Assembly: GCA_022605955.1 (NCBI GenBank)
Contig: JAKCOZ010000008.1
Coordinates: 19,215,583 to 19,279,582, forward strand
From: Rallus limicola
Lineage: Eukaryota > Chordata > Aves > Gruiformes > Rallidae
Direction: 5' to 3'
DNA: 64,000 nt
The notes under the pieces were generated by a model. It was not told where the DNA came from. It ran no database searches and was given only the letters and a program-made list of their open reading frames with translations. Of this stretch, positions 40,541 through 53,400 are shown piece after piece (the first letter of the stretch is position 1; every line of letters starts with the position of its first letter). The translations under genes and the position numbers were made by a program.

Positions 40541-42685
40541 TTTTAGAATAAAGGAAGCTCCAGGAAGCACAGCTGTGCCTGCTGTCCTTGTGTGGGCCAT
40601 GGCACAGAGTGATGGGAAGAATGTTGTTACAGCCTGTGGACTCCCACTAGTAGGACTAACCTGATCTCATCTGCCCAGATGTTTGTGAATTAGATCAAAT
40701 GAAGCCATCATAGCATGGCTGGTTTGGGGGTTTCACAATAGAGGGCATCATGCATTTAGCTTAAGAGTGTGTAAATGAGAGATTTCTCCCAGCTGCTCTG
40801 TGATTACAGCGTATTCTGGATTTATAGTCTTTTAGTGGCTGCCCTTATTTACTGGAGAATAGGAAAGAATTCACTAAACACCAAAGAAGAGAAAAATATC
40901 TCTGTCTTTAGCTGCCTTTCCACCTTTAGGGCAACAAAACTGATATAAATGTGTTCTGACCGTCAGAACTTATATTATGCACATGATAATTGAGTACTTT
41001 GTCATAAATTCTGTCTTTTATCTTGATATCTGATTGTAGCAGAAAGAATTGTAAAATTCTTGTTATTTATCCTGGGATTCTGGTTCCAGACAGGAGACCT
41101 ATTTAACCTATATACATACTCTTAGTGCTCAGCATTTGCTTTTTCCATAGGGGCAACTATATATAGATCTGGTGATAAGGTTATTTGTATCCTGTATGTC
41201 CTATTGAATTAAGACTGAAAACAGAAATGCTGTTGGCAAAGCTGTCACAGCTTTTTAGTTCATTTTTGCAAACAAGTGACCTGAAGCAGTGGAGGATGGG
41301 CAGGCCTGGGAATAGGAAACAGGCACATCCCTGTGTTATTAGCACAAATGTAATCCATGGAATGTCTTTTCTTCTCCACCTCTGTGCTGCAGGCGTCTGA
41401 CCCGTGTCTGACACAGATACATGTGGTACAGAGGTAGGAGGAACAGTTAGAGCAATGATAGAGCATTTTAACCAGTTTAAACCAATCTCAGACTTTGTTA
41501 TAAATCCTTCCTTGACTTGGAAAGCTTCTGACCTAATGTACCTGGCCTAGATGATTTTGCTTGTCAGTGTCTGTTCTTCCATTTCTCTAAGCAGGGTTTT
41601 CAACCCAGTTTGGGTCATGCTCTTAATTTCATTAATCTTCCACCATGAAACAACCTTCTGATCGAAATAGCTGGTAAAGTATGGGGAAGAAAAAATCTCA
41701 GAACTGGGAGACTTCCTTCTCCCTGTTTAGGAAGAGGATCAAGAGAATATGATCTTACTCTTTCTCCTCTCCCTCTGGGAAATCTCCATTCAAGATCCCC
41801 AGCTGAGCCATCTTTGGTGGCAATGTGGTAAATGTTTTTTCTGGGATTGGGAGGAGAGGATCTCAGCATCTCAGGATGACCTGAAATCTTGCACAAGACC
41901 CTGAAAAGTTCTCCTATCCCAATAGGAGAGTCCTGGAAAGATTCCTCACTGCTAAGCAGCAGGTACTTGTACAAACAATGGAGTATTTGGAGGGCAGGGG
42001 AGAATGGTGTGGAGCTGTGCAAGGAGCAGATAATTTGGAGAGGACCTTGATGGGCCAGGGAGTAGCAGAGATAGGGACCAGAGGAGTGGCAGTGAGGGCT
42101 GTATCTAACCATTTATTGAACAGATCGGAGACTTAGTATCTCTCTCACCCAGAGGCTGCAGTGTGGATTCCCCATCTCTAATAGTCTGATACACAGTCAT
42201 TGTTTCTTCAGATAATAACCTATGCATCTTCTGTGCACGTAGATGATAAACAGTGACTAGATGTCTGTTTGGATATTTGATTTATGAGACAAAATAACTT
42301 CCAGCAATTCACCACCAGCAGATGAGAAATCAACAGGAAATGTAGCATTCACAGAATATAATAATTGAAGAAAGCAAACTGCTAGAGATAAATCATAATG
42401 TAACTAAGCTATAAGGGTTGGAGCTGCTTGGTCTCTTTATTTTTAAAGTACTTGAGGCCAAACAGATCATAATAGATCTGATGAAAGAGAATTCTGAAAG
42501 GAATGACTGCTGCTGCTCTACTTAGGTTTGGCTGCGATAGTGAATGACGTTAGTAATTGTTTTCTATTTCTGAGCACACGGGAGACTTAGAGCACCATTG
42601 CAGTTCTTATGAAATCTATTTCTTTCCATTTATTCATTAGTAAATATTAGCTCATAAGTACTGATAAATATCTCTCCTTTTCAGT

Positions 42686-42900
42686 CATCTGATTCGCCAC
42701 TTGCGAAATGGCAGTTTACAATGCTGAGATGTAGCAGTTCCAACAATGTTATCGTCCAAGCGCAAGCAGCCAGTGAATTTTTAGAGGCTGTCTCAGATGG
42801 GCCTGTGTGTATGGGAGTCTGCTCTTATCCCTGCTAATAAATGCTTCCTCTTTGCCTGTAATTGTGGCAGAATGGAAATGGTGCTTAGGAGCCGGGCTGT
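42686..42900. promoter_or_regulatory. Candidate conserved/CpG-retaining non-coding block
   Basis: Five CpGs in about 200 bp (TTCGCC, TGCGAA, ATCGTC, AGCGCA, GCCGGG) in an otherwise CpG-poor AT-rich intron, in unique-looking sequence with no transposon match and no open frame. CpG retention can reflect constraint or germline hypomethylation. This is a guess from composition only. Confidence 0.25.
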
Positions 42901-45117
42901 GAGATTGCAGCAAATGGCTGCAACCTATGTTTAATGTAGTGACACTAATGAATTCTGAGAATTAATTTTCAGCTAAGAAAGCATGATGGAACAGACTAGA
43001 ATTTCCATCTAGGTAAATGGATTGACTTTCATCAAGGCAAACACATGCAATTTTTGTTTCTTTTTCAGTCTCTACTTACTTAGTCTTCCTACTATTTTAG
43101 ATCCAAACATTAGGAGACCAAATATGATCATATTTTCATCATGCCTTATATGAAACCCACCTTGTTGAAGATTTGCTAGTCAATTTCCCAGTGCAGGGTA
43201 GTCTCACCATTTTTATTTCTTTAAAATAATTTCCACAGGCCAAACAAATTGGCTTAATTTGCAGATGTGTTGGGTTTATATGTAATTGCAGCATGGTTGA
43301 TGTTTGATAGTGCCAAAGCTAAACTGTCCCAATTGGACTTAAAGGTGCACTCAGATAAGCACCTGAAGATATTTTATTGCTGGATTTTGTATATTACTTC
43401 CTGATTTCTTTTTTTTTCTATGTTTTACATGGAACACATCTGCCTGAATGTACTGGCAACTTTGACCTCAGCAACCCATATAATTAATTTTTCACACATT
43501 ATAGTTCTATTGCAGGGTCCAGGTGAGTAGAAAACACTGTGGTAACATGCACCTTTGTGTAGACTTTAGCATCATAGAAGCTGATATGCTGTAGGAATTT
43601 TTTTTTTCAGTGTAGTGTCAATATTGCTTCCAGTGAAGGAAATTATACCTTACTGAATGTATGCAGTGACTTGCGGTCTGATGCATCATTTTGCACTAGC
43701 ACATAGTTGGTAGCCCAAGATTTGTTATTTTTCAAGGTAACATTGGCTAAGGACAGCAGCAGCATGTATTCAGTGTGGCACTAAAAGCAACACAATTGAA
43801 ATGACAGTGTGTAGAAGCCGAGCATGCAAGTATACCTCACAATATTAATAGGTCTTGTCTAAACAAAGAGTAATTAAGACAAAGGAATATACACCAAGAG
43901 GAGAAGTGTAAGGCCGCTTTTCTTGATGTCACATGACAGCTCTCCATGCTGCTCTCCATGTCAGTAGGCCCAGTGATATAGCAGATTGGCACTGAATACC
44001 TGAGTGTGCACTGAGCCCACAGTACCTACTCTAAGCTGCAAGCTGGTTACTGGCACTTGAAACATAATAGCGAGTAATTTCTAGAAGTGACTGTCAACAA
44101 TTCTGCTATTTCACACCAAAAGGAGAATGTATACACACTTCCCTGTGGCATGCCTGGTCTTTCTGCTACTGTGTTCCTAATGTACTAGGAACCTGCCATT
44201 TAGCTTGATGGATTAAATGAACTTCAGTGGAGATGCACATTCTCCTGTCAGTCTTTTCCTTGAACTGGAGCAGAAGTACTCACACAAGAAGTTAAAGAAA
44301 TGAAGTGAAGCAGTTGTCCTTCACCCTTGCATGACTGTTACTTACTAGTTTTTTACTTTGTTGTGGCATCTCACTGATCATCTGGAAAGGCTATGGTGTT
44401 CTGATATAGGTACGAAGTCAGCACAATAGTAGGTGTGCGCTGTCTGAGCTAGAAACAGAGATTTTGATCATCCCATGATCCACATCACGTCGATGTGTCT
44501 TGTGTCATTAGCTTGGTCCTCTTCTGAAGTCATGAAATTTTACTTGTGTTTCAAGGGAAATCCAAAATGACCACAAATTGCAAGAATATCCTACTACTAG
44601 AGAATGAAGGCTGCATATAGATGAAACAACATACAAACTTGATAGTTGCAAAACCAAAGAGTAGCGTGGATTGGCAGGAGTATGCAAGAGAAGCAAAGGT
44701 AATTTGAAAGTGGTCTTCAAGAATGCCTCCCTGACAGAAGCTACCTGTGCGCATTGAAGCACTTGTCAGTCCTAAAGGGTTAGCATTTCAGGCACATGCT
44801 AAAGAAATGAAGAACTTTTTTCCCTAACTTTTTTTTTCCTTCCATCTCTTCTTGTTGGGGTTCCTTTAATGAATGCAGTATGTATTACCTGGGTGCCATC
44901 TTTATGGAAAAAATTCTCTTGCAACTTCTGGATCTTGTCCATAGACTGTCTTTGGAGGTGTGTTGTTCCAGACCTAGAATTCATACTAATACCTACATAC
45001 CACTAAGTAAAAGACTTGTATGTTCTTTGCAGTATTGGCAAATACAAGATATTCTGTCTGGAACTATGTAATTTCTTGAAAAGAATCCATTTGACCTCTA
45101 ATGTTATTTGAAAAGCA

Positions 45118-45402
45118 ACAAGGCCTGTTGCGAGAGGACAAGGGGTAATGGTTTTAAAGTAAAAGAGAATAGATTCAGACTAGATAAAAAGAAGGATTTT
45201 TTACAAAGAGGGTGGTGAAACACTGAAACAGGTTGCCCAGAGGAGTTGTAGATGCCCTAACTCTGGAAACATTCATGGTCAGGTTGCACTGGGCTCTGAG
45301 CAACCTGATATACTTGAAAATGTCCCTGCCCATGGCAGAGGATTTGGACTAGATCACCTGTAGAAGTCCCTTCCAACCCAAACTGTACTATGATTCTATG
45401 AT
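45118..45402 (+). mobile_element. CR1 LINE 3' end
   Basis: CGAGAGGACAAGGGGTAATGG, TTTTTTACAAAGAGGGTGGTG, AACAGGTTGCCCAGAG, ACATTCATGGTCAGGTTGCA, ATGTCCCTGCCCATGGCAG, GACTAGATCACC and CCCTTCCAACCCAAACTGTA..TATGATTCTATGAT are consecutive CR1 3' blocks in sense orientation. It is 5'-truncated and about 285 bp long. Stops and small changes break the ORF2 frame. Confidence 0.92.
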
Positions 45403-45549
45403 ACAGCTTCACTTAGAATCAGTTATATTACTGAAAAATTCCTGGTGTCATCAAATACAACAAGAAAATGTTATATAAACAATGTAGCACAAATACTGTA
45501 CATTCGTAATTGTTGTTAGAATGGTAAAAATCTCAAGTTTAGTTGTGGG

Positions 45550-45568
45550 TTTTTTTTAAAAAAAAAAA
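45550..45568. repeat. T8A11 self-complementary tract
   Basis: Eight T followed directly by eleven A, a perfect AT palindrome of at least 16 bp. It may mark a homopolymer-derived junction or simply be simple sequence. Confidence 0.8.
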
Positions 45569-45809
45569 GCTTTTCAGACTGAAATCTCCACTTCAGATAC
45601 TTGGCATCAACCTGGGATTTTGTATGCTCCATAGTTTTTTTTTTCTAGTTTTGGGTGTTTTTTCACTGTCTTCCTGATTAATGTTATCTTTGTTTTCAAA
45701 TGCTTTTTTCATTTTTCTCAGGAGACATAAATTTAACCAAGATTGGCATAGACTGTATTGTCTGTGTGGGTGTATTGACTTTTAAAAACCATGGATCACA
45801 AAAGGAAAA

Positions 45810-45834
45810 GTGTGTGTGTGTGTGTGTGTGCGTG
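45810..45834. repeat. (GT)n microsatellite
   Basis: About ten GT units, then CGTGC interrupts. Likely polymorphic. Confidence 0.9.
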
Positions 45835-47390
45835 CAGGGGAGGGTGTCAGGACCCATTGAAGGCTAATAATGGATCTCTCCAAGGCAGGGGGAAGGACTG
45901 GTATTTATAGCCATACACTCAAAGGGATGGAGATTAAGCAGGTTCCATGCCCTAGGCTTTCTCTCAGGAGGCTGCAATTCTAGACTACAGCAAAATTCAC
46001 TAAAATAGTTATAAAACTGGTAGCATGTTTTGCAGGCTATATTTTCTGGACTTGCTGTATCAAGAATAGATTGGAAAAAGCTTTTCAGGAACCTAGAATA
46101 TTAAAGTTATGTTCAAAGATATTTCAGGATCATTTTAAGACATGATTTTAGGCTTCAGTGAAGTATTTGAGGTGAGGCTAAACTTTGATCATTTGATAAT
46201 GTGTTTGCTGTTATTTGAAATCAGTTAATGTGTGTGATTTTTTTAATTTAGATTTTGTTTATTGTTACTGAAACTGCTAGATTATAAATTATTCTAAAAG
46301 GTATTAAAGTTTCATTGAACTTCTGGCAAAAAAATATTTATTTGTGATATTTGGCCCTGCTAAGGAAGTACTTCAGGTGTGTCACTTATCAGCAAATGGA
46401 GATGAAATTCTGAGGGATGCAGTACAAATGCATCTAATCAAATTAACTAATCCTGAGCTATATTTGTTGAAATAAGTGCTAGAGGAGAGATACGTACTGA
46501 ATTATAGCACTTCTTTTTCACATTCTTAAGTAATGTCAACATTATTATTTGAGCAAGATAAACAGAAAATTTTAATATAAAGAATTAGAGGTTACTTTAA
46601 AGCAGTCTAATCTTATTAGATCATTCTTCTGTTTGGACTGTATTCTTTCAACTTTTAAAAGAATGCAACTTTAATGATGGCTTCCTCGATTTTAAATCTC
46701 TATTTTCTATATTAGCTTTATTTTATTGAAATTTAATAGGACGTATCTCTCTGCTCATTGCTATATCACCTGTTCCTATCATAGACCTATCCTTTGGTAC
46801 CCTGGATAGCATTTACTTCCAACTCGTTTATTTCTCTTCCAATTTGAATAATGAAGGTTTTCAGAATTGTCTGTGATTCTTATGCTAACACTTACCATTG
46901 AATGTACCTTAAACAGTCATTCTAAAAATAAAACAAAACTCTGTATCACATTGTTCTGACTAGTGTTGTGTTGCATGTTTCATTTGTGGTTTTCACCAGG
47001 CTATATCCTGCAGTTCTTAGTCAAAGTCTCATCAGAAAACAGGTAAAAAATTGAAGTGAATGAATGTATATTGACTGTTCATCTTATGTTATGTTTAACA
47101 TATAATTAACTGTATAGCACATAGAAGATACAATGTCATTTTTTCATAGCAAGCTGGCTACAGTTGAAAAGAGCTCAAATTCATAGCCTTTATACTAGTG
47201 TACTTGGAGTCAGGGTGAATTCACTTTTGCCAGATGTGTTCCGGTGTAGAGGATGTGTTTGTTGCATACTGAAGAACTCAGAATTTGTGGAAAAAGAAAC
47301 AACTGTACAATAATAGCCAGAGTAAGCTGACTGAAATCATGTTGTAATGTGATAACATCATTGCCTGAGACCACTGTTTCTCTGTCATAG

Positions 47391-47546
47391 GTGCCTTATC
47401 AAGGATTTTGAAAAGCGTCCTTCAGTCACCCATCTTTTGGAGCATCCATTTATTAAACAAGTACATGGTAAAGATATGTCTCTGCAAAAACAGCTGGCTG
47501 AGCTCATCCAAGAACAGCAGCAGCTAGGCTCCATAGCCAAAACAAG
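47391..47546 (+). CDS. MYO3B: MYO3B exon d: end of kinase domain and linker
   Basis: The 156-nt exon has acceptor TCTGTCATAG| and donor |GTACTG, phase 2 in and out. It completes Gln, then 51 codons: [20 protein letters not shown] closes the kinase fold (Arg of KRPSV is the invariant subdomain XI residue that pairs with APE Glu), followed by [20 protein letters not shown] and [11 protein letters not shown]. The last part is the start of the kinase-motor linker, Gln/Glu-rich and probably helical. From memory the linker differs more from mammalian MYO3B than the kinase part does, as expected for a spacer. Symmetric phase means skipping would keep frame but remove the end of the kinase. Confidence 0.96.
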
Positions 47547-49059
47547 GTACTGTACAACATATATGCTGCAGCCTTCCTTCCCCACACTAATCCTGGAAGC
47601 ACAAGTTAAACCTTAGAATGCACAGGCATTTACTGTTTCAAATTATCATATTAATGTACTGGCTAGCAGTAGTGTTAGCAGTAAGTACTGCATGCCATGT
47701 GAATGCGAGAGGCATGTTTCCCCGTGGATAGTTTTTAAAGCTAATTTGATCAGCCATAATGCACCTTCTCCTTAGTCTTCTTTCTCCCATTGAACTCTTT
47801 TCTGTATATATCCCCTTTTGGCTCAGTCACAGAGATGCTAGTAATCCCAGAATTTTTGGGTTTTGGAAATCCATGTTGACATGGTGAAAAAAAATCTATC
47901 ATAATTTGGTAGCAGATCTTTAAAAATACATCTGTGAACAATGATGTGACTACTAGAAAAGGTTAAGAACAGAACAGTGTTTGCCCTTTGATTAGATACT
48001 ATTAGTAAGAAGGCTATTCAGTGCTTTAAGTAATTGTTGTGTCTGTAGTTTAATAACAACTGCTATTTTTTCATTCAGCCTAGTAATTAATTTTTAAATG
48101 TACTTAAAAAGCAATGTTTATCAGCAGCAGTGGGATTTTTTTTTTGAGGCTGATTGTAAATATGTCATAGTTTAGTTGTTGTCCAGAGGGTGGCAGAATT
48201 TCACTGTTTCGAGAGAGAATTAAATGCAAATGAACACACCTTCCCAAGCTCAGCAATCATTCTGTAATATGAAAATTGTCTTCAGTGAGATAAGCTCTGG
48301 GCTGTTATTATAAACAAACACCTACTGATGTTGATGAAGAAAACGAAATGTCATGATTCAGAAGTCATAAAAATATATATACTTACATGGCATAAGACTC
48401 TGTAGCTTAAATACTAAAAGCCCTAGGAGAAATGTAAAAGTTAAAATAAAGGAAGAGCTGTTAAATACAGTTTCAAAGTGAACTTGACTTCTATAGGTGT
48501 GGTTGGGTGGGGTTTTAAAGTGGTTTTTTTTCCTGGAAAAATATACCATGAATTGCTGTGGGTAAGGGAGCAATGTCAGTGTTACAGTGGAAGTTTCTGC
48601 TTTAGCTAGCCTCCTAAGCAGACCTCCCTGATGCAACACTTCACAGATCAAATTGCCTACAGCTGTAGTTTGGCCAGTCTGAAAGTTATCCAAGTTATCC
48701 CAACTGCCAGCCAAGTAACAGATACAGAGTGGGGTGATTCTTGTGCTTCCAGGGGCTCTACGATAGATTCCTCAGGGTATTCCAACACATTCTTCTGGGA
48801 TCTAGCTCCCGCAGAATGAGAAGGAATCTATGTTCTGCACCTTATGTTTATGCGTGACGGGAATGTAAAAAGTATTTTTCTTCACAGCACCCCCAGTATG
48901 AAGCAGTGCTCATCTGAGGGAGTTTAACTGCATGTCCATCCTGTTACCACCTAACCTTAAATATTTTGGTTGCCAAGGGTGATCATTTGCAGCTTGTGTG
49001 CAGCAGCACCTGCAGATTGCAGTAGTGAATAGGGACTCTGCTGCAATGAGCTTAGTCCT

Positions 49060-49510
49060 AATATTATTGTCCCTACCAGTCTAAATTCTATTATTGTCCC
49101 TAATGCCCCCAAATGTACTTGGCCAACTAGTCCCAGGTTTCTTGTCCCAGGTCCTTATCTGGCCCATCATTCCCATCAGTCTCCATTCACTGTTAAAATT
49201 GGTTTATTTTGTCATCGTCTTCTGCTACCACTCCAATAGCTTCTGTTTCTAATCTCCAGCTTCTTCAGCAAATTCTTGTCTGGGTTCTTCTATTTTTCCA
49301 GCCATTTCTCCGTTCTTGGTGTTCCTCTTCAACTGATAATGTAGCTGGCAACCCTCTTGATATTCCTCATCACTGAATTTACCTTTCTCAGCCCTGTTAT
49401 ATATTCTCTTCTACTCTTTAAGCTCTACTCTCAGCCAACTTTTTGTACCCATCTCGTTCATCCCTCTACTCTTGGTTTGCTTTTAGCCATGCCTCTGAAT
49501 TAGGTGTCTT
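49060..49510. other. Pyrimidine-rich tract
   Basis: The + strand is enriched in T and C for about 450 bp (repeated TTATTGTCCCTA near 49060-49105, then CTTCTTCAGC, CTTCTATTTTTCC, TTCCTCTTC). No open frame or element was recognised. Confidence 0.55.
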
Positions 49511-50226
49511 CTTCCTCTGCCAGTGAACGGTAAGAGGGGAGACATGATTAGGCTGCTGGAGAAATCATCATCTTTACCTTCACTTTGAAGCTAATGGGCT
49601 GAATTGCTGTTGAAGAATGTCTTTCTAATTGTTGTAATGTAATGCTATGGTATTGCTACTTGTTCTTTGAAGCACCCGCCCACTTTGATCCAGACTAAGA
49701 GCATGCTCAGGACAAAAACTTAGTGATCATTTACCTTGAAATCTACAACATATTGTTCAGAAGAATGAAGTGCTGATTTTCCAAAGATTCGAAACTGGAT
49801 CAAATTGGTACAAATTTAAGGAGATGGCAAAAGCATATCCCTGCAAAATATACTGTTAATACTGGACTACAAACATAAGATTATTACAAGAAAACCAACC
49901 ACCAGGAGCATCTAATTATCATTTTCTCCAGAGGACAGACATAGTCTTGTAATAGTAAAAAATTTGGCTGTGTAATAGGGTGATAGGTCTCCCAGGAAAA
50001 TTGGTACCAATTAAAAGCCTTTAAAAATCAGTAATAACTTTATAAAATAATTTTCAATACAGAATCTGACATGCAGAAAAACACATGACCAGATGGTACT
50101 GTAAAAAATTGTACTGGCATTAATTTGTTGTGATCTGTAGAAGTCATCTGAATGTACACTCACCACTTCAAAGTAAATTAAATTAAAACCCATGTTGCGT
50201 AAATCCTTTCTATTTTACCATTGGAT

Positions 50227-50444
50227 AGGTTTAAATTGGATATTAGGGGCAAGTTTTTTACAGAGAGAGTGGTGAGGTGGTGGATGCCCCATCCCTGGAG
50301 GTGTTCAAGGCCAGGTTGGATGGAGCCCTGAGCAACCTTGTGTACATCCAGGCCTGGAGGTTGGTGGCCCTGCCTGTGTCAGGGGGGTTGGAATTGTATG
50401 ATCGTTGGGGTCCCTTCCAACCCAGAACATTCTATGATTCTATG
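50227..50444 (+). mobile_element. CR1 LINE 3' end with internal deletion
   Basis: AGGTTTAAATTGGATATTAG, TTTTTTACAGAGAGAGTGGTG, GATGCCCCATCCCTGGAGGT, GTTCAAGGCCAGGTTGGATG, CCCTGAGCAACC and CCCTTCCAACCCAGAACATT..CTATGATTCTATG are sense CR1 3' blocks. Between GTGGTGAGG and TGGTGGATGCC the usual ~27-bp CACTGGAACAGG..CCCAGGGAGG block is missing. About 218 bp is retained. Confidence 0.92.
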
Positions 50445-53400
50445 TGCCCATGACAGGTACAGTGAAATGTGCTTTAGTTTCCTGGTGCTCATAGATAAAG
50501 AAAAGTAGGTGCCCTTTTTTTAGGAGTACAGCAACACAACAGATCAAACATTTAAAAGATAAGTAAAATAAAATGTTCTCGGAGCATGACCTGAAAATTT
50601 CTAGAAAATGGAAATTAATCAGGATGCTGGTGTTAACAGCAGCTCTACTGTGAGGGATCCCAGGGAATCACTGGTGATGACAAGTAATCAGGAAATATCT
50701 GGGGTTTGTTTCATTTGAAGGCCAATGTTTTGCATTTGCATCTTTTGAGATTTTACTGACTCAGCACCTGTGTTATTTGTTTTTTTTTTAAATAGGATGC
50801 CCTTTCCAGTTGAACCATGTCAGTTTTGCCTATTCTGGGACATTGCTTATGGTCATTGTGCCTGAAAGCAAGGCTGCAGACTAGAAAGTCACTGCTACTA
50901 ATATAGGGGGTATATTATGTGGAGAGCTGATCTAGCAGTTCCCCACTACTGAGAAGGAGAGAACTGGTTTCTTTCTCTCATTTTTTCACAGGTCCCAGGA
51001 ACAAGCTCATAATATTTTTTATTGGAGCTGTAGTGATTGTCAAAACCATCTGAGCTAAAACTTCTAAAGTGAGAGAAAAAAACTAAGCCATCAGAAACAC
51101 ACAGATAATTTCCTACTCTGGTAGTAATTGCAGGATCATCTGGGTTGACCTTTGGAGCCACAAACACCTCTGATTAAGTTTCTTTCACTCTTCATTTATA
51201 AACTTTGTTGTGTGCAGTCTAGCTAGGCTTATCTTCAGCACAGTTCTTCATACTTCTGAACTGAAGGGATACTTCATTGCATTGTCCTTGTTAAGCTCAA
51301 AGGAGACTACTAACACGTTTTTGGTATTATCAGGTTGTTGCTGATGATCATATTGACACTTTGCCATGAGATAACCTACTAGAGAGCTTTATACTGTATT
51401 ATTTCCTCTAGGTTAGAAATTAATTCTTAAAAAGAAAAGAGTTTTTCTAGTAAAAGATTATGTTTAAAATTAAAAATTACTTTAAGAGTTGTTCATAGGG
51501 TTTTTTTACTGAAAAAGATGCTCTTTGAAACTTTTCCACCTGCTTTATTTTTCCCTAAATTATTTTGATCAGTGAGATGCAGGTACCTCCTATCCTTACT
51601 CAAATAAGCATTTTCAGTTTCAGAAAACACTTCTAGCATACCTCTTTCCACACTTATTATGAGGAGTAAGATTCTTTTTTGCATCCATTGGCATCTTTTA
51701 GACTTAAATCCTTCAGTTCTTCCATAGTCTTGAGTGAAGCTGACATTTCAGCATCAGCACTCCTCTCCTGTGCTACCTCTTTCTTAGGCTCTCATGCATA
51801 AGGATGTGCTCTGGATATTATCTTTATCTGTTCTCCATACCCCTTTTGTTAAGCTATCAGTTAACTATGCATAAGTTCCAATTAACAACAATATACTTTT
51901 CATTAACAGCTTTGCCATAGAAGCAGTCATATGAAGCTTAATTTCAAGAAATTTATTTGATGCTAAATAGTCCACTAGTTCTATGTTTATAAAAGTTATT
52001 TAATCCTTAAAAAATAGAGGTTATTATTTCCAAGTGTTCTTTCATATATGTTTGTTTCAGCAATGCTGAATTTTTCTTTCCCTTCAGAAGTACATTATTA
52101 CGTTTAACACATAGATACTGACTTGCAGTTCATCTTGGGAGTCAGAACACTCTTAGTCCCATCAATACATAGCTACCTCTAGACAGGAAGCATTTCTTAA
52201 AAGCAGAGAGGATGCCGTCCCAGGCTCTCACTCAGCTATTTTTTTTACCTTTTGGGTTTTTTTTTAAATTTACCAATCCTGTATTCACACAAGGACTGTG
52301 AAATGCTTTCAGGTTATTTCAGGTTATTCAAATAGTGTCCCCATGCATAATGACATTGTAAATACAAGAAATAGAATTAATTCCTAGAGATTTTTATTTC
52401 ATGTAACATTAAATTTAAGAACTGGAAAAAAGTAGGAATCTGAGTTCCAGTAAGGTGTGGGCAACAGGACGTCAGATATTGGTTTGGAATGTTAAGCTGA
52501 ATTACAAAATATGGTTTTGGTACAGTAATAATAACTGAGGGTTGATTAAAGACTTTGGAGCTAATTCTGTGTTAATCAAATAAGGGTACTCAAGTTGATA
52601 GTAATCTTGCAGTATTTCAGGAATAAGTTCCTCAAGACAGAGATTCATTCAATTGCATGTCAGTAAAATGCCAAGACTGTTTGGACACCTTCTTAATTAT
52701 AATAAAAAATCTTACTAGAGGTTTGTGTTTTGTTTCACATTCTCTCTCTGAATTTCTGTGTAACATCTGTTATAGCACTTACCTTCAATAGTTCTCTGTT
52801 CCTCCAGTTATGAAATGGCTAGTAATAGATTTGCTTAATACATTATACCTACAAAAAAGCCCATAGCAGTTTTTCTGAGGCAAGACCTTTGTCTTTTGCT
52901 TGGTGTATAAAGCCAAACTGTACCTTGGGTCAGTATAAGCCTGTTAATGAAGAGAAATGTGCATAATACCTGAAGCCCTAGCCATTTTTCCTTTCATTCT
53001 TCCTGACCTAAAGTCAGGGAAGACTCTAGGCAAATATATTTTATATATGATGGATATTGTTAATTCTCAATTAACAGTAAACATTTGCTCTGTGTAGATT
53101 GTATTTTTGTTAAACAGTGTTTGATAATCCATTAAGCAAGATTATAAGGGAGAGTCGCTAACTTTCCCAGTATTCCTTTTGATCTCTTGAACTTACTTGG
53201 GTGGTCAGTTGCTTTTTTGATTCATAGTAGAAGAGTCCAACATCCAGGCTGATTGCCAGTCCGCTGCAGGAAGAAGGTGGAAAGGATTTAGTTTGTTTCC
53301 TAATATTCCTAAATGTTAAATGACTTGTGCTGTCTACACTGGCAAAATGTACTGCAAAAAGTGGGCATGTTCTCTGGAGTTTGTTTATAAACATCAAATG

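Larger units (their letters stand above)
35654..47390 (+). other. MYO3B: Intron, 11.7 kb
   Basis: Donor GTGAGT at 35654, acceptor TCTGTCATAG ending at 47390, phase 2. It contains a short LTR-like stub (39803), a possible MIR-like SINE (40447-40540), a CpG-retaining block (42686-42900), a CR1 3' end (45118-45402), a T8A11 tract (45550) and a (GT)n repeat (45810). The 165-codon - strand frame at 41615-42112 has no recognisable domain and is taken as chance. Nothing else recognised. Confidence 0.85.

Noticed and set aside
41615..42112. 165-codon - strand open frame
   Set aside because: No recognisable motif, low-complexity Ser/Pro/Leu content, no promoter or splice signals. Probably chance in an intron.
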